The notes under the pieces were generated by a model that saw nothing but the letters and a program-made list of their open reading frames with translations, was not told the origin of the DNA and did no database searches. A DNA stretch of 64,000 bases from Azospirillum sp. B510 (lineage in GTDB: Bacteria; Pseudomonadota; Alphaproteobacteria; Azospirillales; Azospirillaceae). Where the stretch lies: contig NC_013860.1 in NCBI RefSeq assembly GCF_000010725.1, positions 124,001 through 188,000 of the forward strand. Reading direction: 5' to 3'. How positions within the stretch are numbered: the first letter of the stretch is position 1; every line of letters begins with the position of its first letter. The position numbers were made by a program, and so were the translations under genes. Shown piece after piece: positions 34,290 through 46,700 of this stretch.

Positions 34290-34530
34290 GACAAATGCCA
34301 TATGCGCAAGGCCATGAATCTATACGTGACGGTTTGCCGAATTGAAAACAGAAATTTCCAATATCCATGAATAAATCTCCGGAGATAATCATTTTCCCAA
34401 ATGAAATATTGAAAATAATTTCCAGCATACAAATGAAACCATCACGGTTATTAAGAAATTTTGCATCCATTCGTATTCAATAAACGGTCCATTCCCGATA
34501 TTTTTCTTCATGATTCGCCAAAAGAGCGAT
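34290..34530. other. AT-rich intergenic island upstream of the tail-collar gene
   Basis: Base composition drops sharply here (runs such as TTGAAAATAATTTCC and AATAAATC) between two high-GC genes. No frame longer than a few dozen codons shows protein character. It lies ahead of the minus-strand tail-collar gene and behind the adhesin promoter, so it may hold regulatory sites for silencing proteins or transferred DNA. Confidence 0.55.
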
Positions 34531-34656
34531 ATGGGATTTCTTAACTTTTCCAGGAATTTGATGCGCCGCCCGCACCCGGCCGGGATTCCGCGCTCAACGG
34601 ACCTGGCCCTGAAAATTCACAGCTGGAACGATCGCATCGCCGAGATCGAACGCTGA

Positions 34657-34686
34657 TTGAACTTCTGAAGATTGCTCCGCTATAAC
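34657..34686 (+). promoter_or_regulatory. Predicted sigma70-type promoter of the adhesin operon
   Basis: TTGAAC (34657-34662) and TATAAC (34681-34686) are separated by 18 bases and lie about 70 bases upstream of the adhesin ATG. Both elements and the spacer are preserved in the duplicated copy at 21823-21852. Confidence 0.6.
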
Positions 34687-34756
34687 CGATCCAGATGGCG
34701 GAGGGCCGCGGCGTCACCCGTATGCGTGGAGCGCCTTGGCGATTGGGAGGCACGTG

Positions 34757-37700
34757 ATGGGCATTCGTGGATGGGCATTCACCACCGGGGGTCGCACGCA
34801 CAGCCGCAAGCGCGATGCGAACCTTTCAGGCTCAGCACGTCCCTCAATCGCCGCTTTCGCGCTGGAACCCCGGTTCATGTTCGACGCCGCCGGGGCGGCC
34901 ACGGCGACCGATCACGCCGACCAACAGGCGGCCGCGCACGCGGTGGACGGCAAAACGGACGGTGCCGACGGCCAGGAGCACGCCATGGCCCTGGCCGACG
35001 CGGCCAAGGCGCTCCAGGCGGCCGCGCCGAAGGCGCCTGACTATCAGGTGCTGGCCGCGGCCGATCCGGCGGCGAACGGCGGCCGCAAGGAGGTCGCGTT
35101 CATCGACACCGGCGTCGCCGACTGGCGGACGCTGGCGAACGGCATCAGGCCGGGCGTGGAAGTGGTCTTGCTCGACGGATCCAAGGACGGTCTGGCCCAG
35201 ATGGCCGAGTGGGCGCAGGGCAAGACCGGCTACGACGCGGTCCATGTGCTGAGCCATGGCAGCGAGGGCGAGGTGCGGCTGGGGTCGCTGACGCTCGACA
35301 GCGCCGCCGTGTCCACCCGCGCCGGGGATCTGGCGGCTCTCGGCGGCGCCCTGACCGCGGACGGCGACCTGCTGCTCTACGGCTGCGAGGTGGCCAGCGA
35401 CGGCGGCGACCGCTTCATGAATGCGGTCGCGGAGGCGACCGGCGCCGACGTCGCAGCATCCGACGATCTGACCGGCGCCGCACAACTCGGCGGCAACTGG
35501 GTTCTGGAGCGGACGCACGGCAGCATCGAGACCGGGGTCGTCGCAACGCCAGCTCTCCAGAACGATTACTCCCATGTGCTGGCGGGCCCGGGGCCTTTTA
35601 TTTTTGATTTCGATCCCAATACCGCAGGCACCGTGATCACGCCCAGCGGCAAGGAACTTACCTATTACCTACAAAACGCCGACGCGACACTCAGAGTCAC
35701 AACCACAACCCAAGACGCCGCCCTAAGCCCAAACAACACTAATTTCGCAGAAGCTTTAGAGATTGGCCAGGGAGATAACGATCAGGCCCAAGATCTATCG
35801 GAAACAAAGGCGCGTTTTGATTTCACGCAAGAAGAAACGTTTAATATAAATTCAATAGATTTTGCATCATTCCAAACGACAGCCGTTGGGCAGAATGACA
35901 ATGTCGTTATTACGACATCAAAAGGATCGGCGAGCATAACCATACCGGCTGGCGCAAGCTCATTTTCAACACTCAATCTAGCGACACAACAAGATCCCAC
36001 GCTATTCCAGAACATCTCTTGGTTCGAGCTAACCACGACAGATGGACACTTTGCGGTAGCGGTCGATAACATCAACATCAGCAACATCATTCTGCCCACC
36101 GGTCCGAGGCTCGATCTGAACGGTGCCGCGGCCGGGGCGGACAATGCCATTTCGTTCACCGAGGACGGGGCGGGCGTCGCCATCGCGCCCGCCGCCACCC
36201 TTACGCACCGCGACCCCACGGGCACCCTGACGACCGTGGTTGTCACGCTCGACAACCCGGTGGCGGGTGAACAACTGAGCCTGACCGGAACCTCCGGCTC
36301 CACCTATGGCGCCGTGACGTTCACCGGCTCGGGCTCCGCCTCCATCACGCTGACGCGCAACGGTGCCAGCGAAACCGAACTGCAAGACGCGCTGCGGGCG
36401 ATCAAGTACGAGAACACCTCGCAGGCGCCGGTAAGCCGCTCCATTTCGGTCGTTGCGTCGGAGGATGTGGGGGGCACCACCAAATCCGCGACCAAGACCG
36501 TCGCCGTCACCGCCACCGCGGTCAACGACGCGCCGACGATCGCCAGCGGCCAGACGGTGACCCTGCCCTCGATCACCGAGGACAACACCGCGATGACGGG
36601 GGTCTCCGTCGCGACCATCCTCGGCACCTCGGGCCTGAACCACAGCGATCCCGACGGCGGGTCGGTGGCGTCCGGCATCGCGGTGACGGCGAAGACCGGG
36701 TCGAGCGGCGGCAGCGCCGGCTGGAAATACTCCACCGACAGCGGGTCCAACTGGTACGATTTCGGCGACCTGTCCAGCTCCGCCCTGCTGCTGGACAGCA
36801 CGGCGCTGGTCCGCTTCGTGCCGAACCAGCAGACCGGCGAGATCGCGACCCTCACCTTCCGCGCCTGGGACGAGACCAGCGGAACGGCCTCCAGCGGCGC
36901 GACGCGGGGCACGGCGACCATCGCCGGCACCGGCGGCACCACCGCCTATTCCAGCAACACCGCCACCGTCTCCCTGGCGGTGAGCGACGTCAACGACGCG
37001 CCGGTCAACACGGTCCCCGGCGCGCAGAGCACCAACGAGGACACCAGCCTCGTCTTCTCCAGCGGCAACAGCAACCTGATCAGCATCGCCGACGTGGATG
37101 CCGGGTCGAACAGCGTGCAGGTGACGCTCGGCGTCCTCCACGGCACGTTGACGCTGTCGGGGACCACCGGCCTGAGCTTCACCACCGGCACCGGGACCGC
37201 CAACGCCAGCATGGTGTTCACCGGCACGATCAGCGCCATCAACACCGCGTTGGCCGGACTCTCCTACGCGCCGACCGCGAACTACCACGGCTCCGACACG
37301 CTCACCATCACCACCAACGACCGCGGCAACACCGGCGCCGATCCCGGCACGACCGGCGACGGGTCGAGCGAGCAGGACCAGGACACGGTGGCGATCACCG
37401 TCAACCCGGTGGCCGACACGCCGAGCGTCACCGGCGCGACCACGGTGCCGGGAACCCAGACCTCCAGCGGTCTGGTGATCAGCCGCAACGCGGCGGACGG
37501 CACGGAGGTGCCGTACTTCAAGATCACCAACATCGTCAACGGCACGCTCTATCAGAATGACGGCACCACCCAGATCACCACGGGCAGCTTCATCACCTTC
37601 GCCCAGGCCAATGCCGGGCTGAAATTCACCCCATCGGGGAGCAACAACGGCAGCTTCAACGTGCAGGCCTCCACCAGCAACGCCGATGGCGGGCTGGGCG

Positions 37701-40700
37701 GCAGCACCGCGACCGCCACCATCATCGTCAGCAACGCCCCGACCGTGCGGTCGATCGTGCGCACCGGCACCCAGACCACCAACGCGACCTCCGTCGACTT
37801 CACGGTGACGTTCAGCGAGTCGGTGAGCGGGGTGGACGCGACCGACTTCGCGCTTGCCACCACCAGCACGGCGACCGGCACCATCGGCACGCCCTCCACC
37901 AGCGACGGCGGCACGACCTGGACCGTGTCGGTGACGGGGGTCGGCGGCGACGGGACGCTGGGGCTCAACCTGGTGGACGACGACAGCATCATCTCCTCCG
38001 GGTCCATGACGGAGCTGGGCGGGTTCGGAACCGGCAACGGCAATTACACCGGCCAGACCTACACCATCGACAACACGGCCCCCGCCGCGCCGTCCGCCGC
38101 CGACATGACCGCGGGCACCGACAGCGGGCCGTCCAACAGCGACAACGTCACCAGCAACACGAGGCCGACCTTCAACGGGACGGCGGAGGCGGGCACCACG
38201 GTGACGCTGTACGACACCGACGGCGCCACCGTGCTGGGCACGGCGGTCACCAACGGGATGGGCCGATGGTCGATCACGCCGGGGTCGGCGCTGTCGGCGG
38301 GCAGCCACACCCTGACCGTGAAGGCGGCCGACACGGCGGGCAATCAATCGAGCGCCTCCAACGGGCTGACCGTGACCATCGACGCCACCGCGCCGACGGT
38401 GACGATCGGCAACGGCACGGCCCACCCCTACACCGAGAACGGCGCCGCCGCCGCCATCGCCGGCGACGCCACGGTGACCGAGACCGGGTCGCCCGGCTCC
38501 TCGGTGCTGTCGGTGCAGATCACCGCCAACAACGAGGCGACGGACCGGCTGTCGCTGCCGACCGGCACCGCCACCGGCATCAACGTGTCCGGGACCGATC
38601 TGCGCTCCGGCACCACGGTCATCGGCACGGTCACCACCGACAACGTGACCAATGGCGCGGCCTGGACCATCACCTTCGCCTCCACCGCCACGGCGGACGA
38701 CATCCGGGACGTCATCCGGGCCATCCGCTATGACAGCACGTCGGAGAATCCGGGCACGGCGAACCGCACCGTCAGCTTCACCCTGACCGACGGGGCGGGC
38801 AACACCGCGACCGCCGCCACCCGCACGGTGGCGGTGACGGCGGTCAACGACGCGCCGACCGACATCGCGCTGACGGCCAGTTCGGTCAGCAAGTTCGATT
38901 CCAGCAACGCCACCGTGGGCACGCTGTCGGCCACCGACGTCGACGACAGTTCATGGACCTTCACCATCGTCAGCATCACCGATCCGAGCAGCGCCACCAC
39001 CAGCGGGCCCGGGATCTTCACCATCTTCGGCACGACGCTGAAGGCGGCGACCCCGTCGACCCTGGCGGTCGGCAGCTATACCGTGCGGGTGCAGGCCGAC
39101 GACGGCCACGGGTCCAACAGCACCTACCAAAAAGACCTGACCATCACCGTATCGAACGACCTGACGGTGACGGTGGCGAACATCGACAGCAGCGCACCGA
39201 CGGGCACCTACGCCACCGACCTTTCCGACGGCAACGGCCTCGACCTGCGCGAGGCGCTGTATTACGCCAACAACGCCATCAACAATCACAGCGCCTCCGC
39301 GGTCACCATCAAGTTCGACACAGGGCTGTCGGGCACCATCACCCTTGGCGGCACCTATGCGGTGGCCAGCGGCGTCACCCTCGCGGTGAACAGCGGCGGC
39401 GGCGGCCAGGCGATCACCATCGCCTCCCAATCCCTGTCCCTGGACGGGGCGCTCGGGATCAGCGTCGCCACCGGCGACACGCTGGCGATCAACTCGTCGC
39501 TGGCCGACGACGGCGTGGTCACCTCGTCGCTGACCAAGACCGGGGCGGGCACGCTGACCCTGGGCGGAACCAATGTCTCTTACAGCAACGGCGGCATCCC
39601 CTCGGGGACCAGCCTGAACGACGTCACGGTGTCGGCCGGCACGCTGTCGGTCACCAATGACCGCAATCTCGGCGGCGGCATGGTGACCCTGAGTGGCGGG
39701 GGGACGCTCACATTCACCAGCGGCTCCGGCACGGTGGACATTCTCAATGCCTTCACGCTGGGCAGCGGTGGCGGCACCATCGATTATGGGGTTACCGGCG
39801 CGGGGAATGGGATCAACCTGGCCGGCCAGATTTCCGGCTCCGGCAAGCTGACCAAGACCGGCGCCGGCGTGCTGGGGCTGACCGTGGGTTATGTAACCAG
39901 TGGAGGCACCACCAATTCGACCTGGTCCGGGGATCTGGAGGTGGCGGCGGGCACGCTCTCGCTTACCAACCAATCCTGGAACTATGGCAACAGCCAGGCC
40001 GGCACCATCACCTTCGACGACGGCACCAAGCTGCTGATCAATGGCGACTATGGCTCGATGACCATCGGCAACGCCATCACCATGAACGGCGCCGTGACCA
40101 TCGACATGGACGGCACCAGCAACACGCTGACGCTGAGCGGCGCGCTGACCGGGGCCAGCACGCCGTCGCTGGCGATATCCAACGGCGGCACCGTGGTGTT
40201 GTCGGGCAGCAACAGCTTTGACGGCTCGGTCACGGTTGGCGGGGCGAACTCAACGTCCAAGCTGGTGCTGTCGAGCGCCACCGCGATCAGCGACACCACG
40301 TCGGTGACCCTGAACGCCAACGGCGAGTTGCAGAACACGGTGGACAAGACCATCGGCACCCTGACCTCCAGCGTCGCCACATCCAAGGTGTGGATCGACA
40401 AGACCAAGACGCTGACCGTCAGCCAATCGGGCAACAGCACCTTCGCCGGCGCCATCAAAGACGGCTCCGGCGCCTCCGGCACCGGCTCCCTGACCAAGGC
40501 GGGCAGCGGCACACTGACGCTGTCGGGGACCAACACCTACGGCGGCGCCACCACGGTGTCGGAGGGCACCCTGACCGCGAGTGGGGGCAGCGCCATCGCC
40601 GACAGTTCGGCGGTCACCGTCAACACCGGGGCAACCTTCCGCGTCGCGAGCGGCGACGAGACCGTCGGTTCCATCGCCGGCGCCGGCCAGATCGCATTCG

Positions 40701-43700
40701 GGTCGAGAATCCTGACCGTTGGCGGCAACGGCAACAGCACGACATTCTCGGGGACCATCATCGCCGGCAACAACGCAATCTTGACCAAGACCGGGACGGG
40801 GACCCTGACCCTGACCGGCAACAGTTCAACCGCCGGCTTTAAGACCACGGTATCGGCCGGAACGCTGAGCATCGGCAGCGGCGGCGGCTTGGCGTCAGGC
40901 ACGCTGACCCTGGCTGGCAGCAGCACCCTTGACTTCGCCACCGCCGCGACGGTGTCCAACGACGTCACCCTGTCGGGCAACGCGACCATCGCGCTGCATG
41001 CCAACAACGTCACCCTGTCGGGCAACATCACCGGCGGGACCAACACCTTGACCAAAACCGGCTCGGGCACGCTGACCCTGTCGAGCGGGACCAGCAACGG
41101 TTCGGCGTGGAACCTGTCCGTGGGGAACGGCACGGTGTCGGTCGATGACGCGGCGCGGCTGGGCACGGGCAGCGTGACGCTGGCGGCGGACACGACGCTG
41201 GAGGTCACCGGCGCGACGACGCTGGTCAACGCGACCACCATGACCGGCAGCGCGACGATTTCCAACAGCGCGGCGGTTTCCCTGTCGGGGGCGATTTCCG
41301 GCAACGGCTACACCTTGACCAAGGCCGGCGCGGGCACGCTGACGCTGTCCAGCACGGCGAACGGCGGTTCGACCTTCGCCACCACGGTGTCGGCCGGCGG
41401 CTTGAGCATCGGCGCCGCCACCAACATCGGCACCGGCGCCATCACCCTGGCGTCCAGCACCACGCTGTACCTGACCGGGGCCGCCACCTACACCAACGCC
41501 GTCGCCCTGACCGGCAACGCCACCGTCGCCGCCACCGCCAACGCCACCCTGTCGGGCAACATCACCGGGTCCTACGCGCTGAGCGTCGCGGCCAATTCCA
41601 GCACGGCCACCCTGTCGGGCAACAACAGCTTCTCCAGCCTCTATGTGACGTCGGGCACGCTGAGCGCCGCCAGCGGCGGCACCGCCGGCTCGACCAACCT
41701 CGGCTCGGGTCAGGTCAGCCTGAACGGCGGCAGCCTGACCCTGACCGGCTCGGGAGTGACCGTATCCAACGCCATCGCGGTGAACAGCGACGCCACCATC
41801 ACCAACGCCAACGCGGTGACGCTGTCCGGCGTGGTGTCCGGTTCCGCCACCCTGACCAAGGCCGGGACCGGCATCCTGACGCTGTCGGGCAACAACAGCC
41901 ACAGCGGCGCCACCACCGTGTCGGCCGGCACCCTGCGGGCGAGTGGCGGCAGCGCCATCGGCGACGGCAGCGCGGTGACCGTCGCCTATGGCGCCTTCCT
42001 GACCCTGTCGGCCAGCGAGACCATCGGGTCGCTGGCCGGCGCCGGCACGGTGACGCTGGGCGCCTACACGCTGACCACGGGCGGCAACAACACCAACACG
42101 ATCTTCTCCGGCGGCATCGACGGCACCGGCGGGCTGACCAAGACCGGCAGCGGCATGCTGACCCTGTCCGGCAGCAACAGCTACTCCGGCGCCACCACCA
42201 TCAGCGCCGGCACCGTGGCGCTCCAGGGCGGCTCGTCCATCGGGGACACCTCCGCCGTGACGGTGTCGGCCGGGGCGACCCTGCTCTTCGACGACAGCGT
42301 GAGCGAGACGATCGGCTCGCTGGCCGGCGACGGCACGGTCACCCTGAACAACGGCACCCTGACCATGGGTGAGAACGACGCATCCACCCTGTTCTCCGGC
42401 GTCATCAGGGAAGACCAGGCCGGAAACATCCTCAAAATGGGCAGCGGCACGCTGACCCTGTCCGGCTCCAACACCTATACCGGCACCACCACGGTGCGCG
42501 GCGGCACGCTGAGCGTGGCCGGCGACGCCAACCTGGGCGGCGGGACGGTGACGCTGAACGGCGGCACCCTGACGGTGACCGCGGCGGGCACCATCGACAA
42601 CGTCTTCGACATCGGCAACTTCGGCGCCACCATCGACACCGCCGTCGCCGTGACCCTGTCGGGCGGCATCGGCGGCAATTCGGGCGGCAATGACGGGCTG
42701 ACCAAGATCGGGACCGGCACGCTGACCCTGTCGGGCACCGGCACCTACAGCGGCAGCACCACCGTGTCGGCGGGCACCCTGCTGGTGACGGGCGCGCTGA
42801 CCGGCACCAGCGGCATGTCGGTGGCCTCCGGCGCCACGCTGGGCGGCACCGGCAGCATCTTCGCCAGCAACTCGTCCAACACGCTGACCGTGGCCTCCGG
42901 CGCGACGCTGGCGCCCGGCGTGGCCGGAACCAACAACGGCGTCGGCACGCTGACCGTCAACGGCAGCCTGGCGATGAGCGGCACCCTGGCGGTCGAGATC
43001 GCCGGCACGGCGGCCGGCGGCTACGACCAGGTGATCGTCAGCGGCGGCGTCACGCTGTCCAGCGGCTCCAGCGCCGTCACCGTCACCCGCGTCAACGGCT
43101 TCACCGCCGTCAACGCCGCCACCTACCGGGTCATCGACCAGACCGGCGCCGGCACGGTGTCCAGCACCCTGTCGGGGCTGGCGCAGGGCGCCACGCTGAG
43201 CAGCAACGGCGACCTCTACACCGTCGATTACGCCGGCGGCACCGGCAACGACCTCGTCCTGACCGCCCTGGTCAACCCGACCGTCTCGTCGGTCAGCGCC
43301 AGCAGCGCCGACGGCACCTACAAGGCCGGCAGCACCGTCACCGTCACCGTCACCTTCTCCCGCGCGGTGACCGTCAGCGGCACGCCGACGCTGGCGCTGA
43401 ACACCGGCCGCGACGCCAGCTACAGCGGCGGGTCCGGGACCAACACCCTGACCTTCACCTACATCGTGCAGGACGGCGACAACGCCACCGATCTCGACTA
43501 TGCCTCCATCAATGCGCTGACGCTGAACGGCGGCGGCATCGCCGACAGCTCGACCAGCCTGGACGCGATCCTGACGCTCGCGGCACCGGGCGGCGCCGGC
43601 TCGATGGGCGCCAACAAGGCGATCGTCATCGACACCGCCGCCCCGACGGTCAGTTCCGTCTCGGCGGTGAACGGCACCTACCGGGCCGGCGAGGCCATCG

Positions 43701-46700
43701 ACGTCACCGTCACCTTCAGCGAGGCGGTGAGCGTCACCGGCACGCCGACGCTGGCGATCACGCTGGACGACGGCACGGTGGTGCAGGCGGCCTATCTGTC
43801 GGGATCGGGCGGCTCCGCGCTGACCTTCCGCTACATCGTGGGCAGCAACCTGACCGACGCCGACGGCATCGGTATCGGCGCCTCGATCAGCGACGGCGGC
43901 ATCGCCGACCTGATCGGCAACAGCGCGATCCGCACGCTGAACAACGTCGCCAGCACCGCGGCCGTGCGCGTCGACAGCCTGCCCCCCACCGTCACCAACG
44001 TGACCGCCAGCACCGCCAACGGCCTCTACACCACCGGCGACACCATCACGATCCAGGTGACCTTCAGCGAGGCGGTGAGCGTCAGCGGCACGCCGACGCT
44101 GGCGCTGAACGCCGGCCGCGGCGCCAGCTACAGCGGCGGGTCCGGGACCAACACCCTGACCTTCACCTACACCGTGCAGGCGGGCGACACCGCCGCCGAC
44201 CTGGACGCCGCCGGCACGGCGGCGCTCGCCGGGTCGATCACCGACATCGCCGGCAACGCCGGCATCCTGCGCCTGGCGACGCCCGGCGATGCCGGCACGC
44301 TGGGAGCGAACAAGGACATCGTCATCGACACCACGGCGCCGTCGATCCGCACCATCGTCGTCCCCAACGACGGCCTGTACGGCACCGGCCGGACGCTGAG
44401 CTTCTTCATCCAGATGAGCGAGGCGGTGATCGTCAACGGGGCGCCGACCATCACGCTGGACATCGGCGGCCAGACCCGGCAGGCGGTCTACAACGCGTCC
44501 GCCAGCACCGGGTCCATCCTGCGCTTCGACTATGTGGTGCAGGCGGGCGACAGCGATACCGACGGCATCGCCGTCACCGGGCTGAACCTGAATGGCGGCA
44601 GCATCACCGACCGGGTCCGCATCGCGCTGCCGGCGACGCTGAGCGGTATGCCGGGGCTCCAGAACGTCCTGGTCGATACCGTGGCGCCGGACACGCCCTC
44701 GGTTCCGGTGCTGGCCCCTGGGCAGGACACCGGCGCCTCCGCCACCGACGGGCTCACCAGCCTCAACCGCCCGACCCTCGGCGGCACGGCGGAGCCCGGC
44801 TCCACCGTCACCGTCCTGGTCGACGGGGTGGCGGTCGGCACCGCCATCGCCGGGACCGACGGCAGTTGGAGCCTCACGCCCGCCACCCCGCTGGCCGACG
44901 GCACCCATGCCGTCACCAGCCAGGCGACCGACCGGGCCGGCAACAGCAGCGGCACCTCGACGGCCCTGAGCCTGACCATCGACACCACGCCGCCGCTGTT
45001 GTCGACCCCGGTGATTTCCAGCCCGGTGATCGCCGGTGTCGACAACACGGCCAACGTCATCCCCAGCCCCCGGCCGACCCTGACCGGCACGGCCGATCCG
45101 AACAGCACGGTCACCGTCATCATCGACGGCGTGGCCGCCGGTACCGTCACCGCTGGCGGCGACGGTCGCTGGAGCTTCGCCGTCACCACCCCGCTGGCCG
45201 ACGGTCGCCACAGCGTCGCCACCACCGCAACCGACCCCGCTGGCAACATCGGCCGATCCGGCACGCTGAGCCTGACGGTCGACACCCAGGCTCCGTTGTT
45301 GTCGACCCCGGTGATCGCCGGGGTCGACAATGCGGCCAACGTCATCTCCAGCCCCCGGCCGACCCTGACCGGCACGTCCGAGCCGAACAGCACGGTCACC
45401 GTCATCATCGACGGCGTGGCCGCCGGTACCGTCACCGCTGGCGGCGACGGTCGCTGGAGCTTCGCCGTCACCACCCCGCTGGCCGACGGTAGCCACAGCG
45501 TCGCCACCACCGCAACCGACCCCGCTGGCAACATCGGCCGATCGGGCACGCTGAGCCTGACGGTCGACACCCGGGCCCCGTTGTCGTCGACCCCGGTGAT
45601 CGCCGGGGTCGACAATGCGGCCAACGTCATCTCCAGCCCCCGGCCAACCCTGACCGGCACGGCCGAGCCGAACAGCACGGTCACCGTCATCATCGACGGC
45701 GTGGCCGCCGGTATCGTCACCGCTGGTGGCGACGGTCGCTGGAGCTTCGCCGTCACCACCCCGCTGGCCGACGGTAGCCACAGCGTCGCCACCACCGCAA
45801 CCGACCCCGCTGGCAACATCGGCCGATCCGGCACGCTGAGCCTGACGGTCGATACCCGGGCCCCGCTGCTGTCCACCAGCGGAGCCACCGCGACGCTGAG
45901 TGCCGGCGGCACGGCGACGTTGGGAACCGCCGTCTCGTTGTCGGACGCCAGTCCGCTGAACCGGGTGACGGTCACGCTGACCGACGCCCGCGACGGCGAC
46001 GAGCTGGTGATCGGCAGCCTGCCGGCCGGCATCACCGCGACCCGCGCCGGCGCCGGCATCGTGCTGACCGGTGTGGCGTCGGCTGCCGACTATCAGGCCG
46101 CGGTGCGGGCGATCGGTCTGCGGTCAAGCGCCAACGATCCGAGCTTCGCCGGTACGGCGACCAGCCGGTCGATCAGCATCCAGGCCCGCGATCTCGTCGG
46201 CAACGGCTCGACCACGGCAACGGTGACGGTCGCGGTGGCCCGCGCCACGACGACGACACCCACCACCACGACCAGCCCCATCAACACGACCAACAGCCCG
46301 GCCACGACCTCGACCGTCACCGGCAGCGGCAACGGGCCGTCGTTGTCGGGCGGCTCTTCGACCGCCTCCTCGTCCAACGGCCCTTCCTCCGGCAGCCCGT
46401 CGAGCGGCCTCGGCAACAGCGGGTCGATGCCGACCCTGCCGAGCGGTGGCAACAGTGCCGCCAGCAGCAGTGGCGGCCTCCCCGGCAACTCGTCCAGCAC
46501 GGATGTCGGCCGCTCGGTGACGCTGAGCAGCGTCGGCGGCGGCTCGTCCAGCACGGATGCCGGCCGCTCGGTGACGCTGAGCAGCGTCGGCGGCGGCTCG
46601 TCCAGCACGGACGCCGGCCGCTCGGTGACGCTGAACAGCGTCGGCGGCGGCTCGTCCAGTTCCGGCAGCGTTTCCAGCGGCGGAGCGGGAACCGGACTGG

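Noticed and set aside
40895..45781. A 1628-codon open frame on the minus strand opposite the adhesin
   Set aside because: It is a by-product of GC-rich repetitive coding sequence on the plus strand. Its translation is low-complexity (Gly/Arg/Ala/Asp/Val), with no start signal and no known domain.
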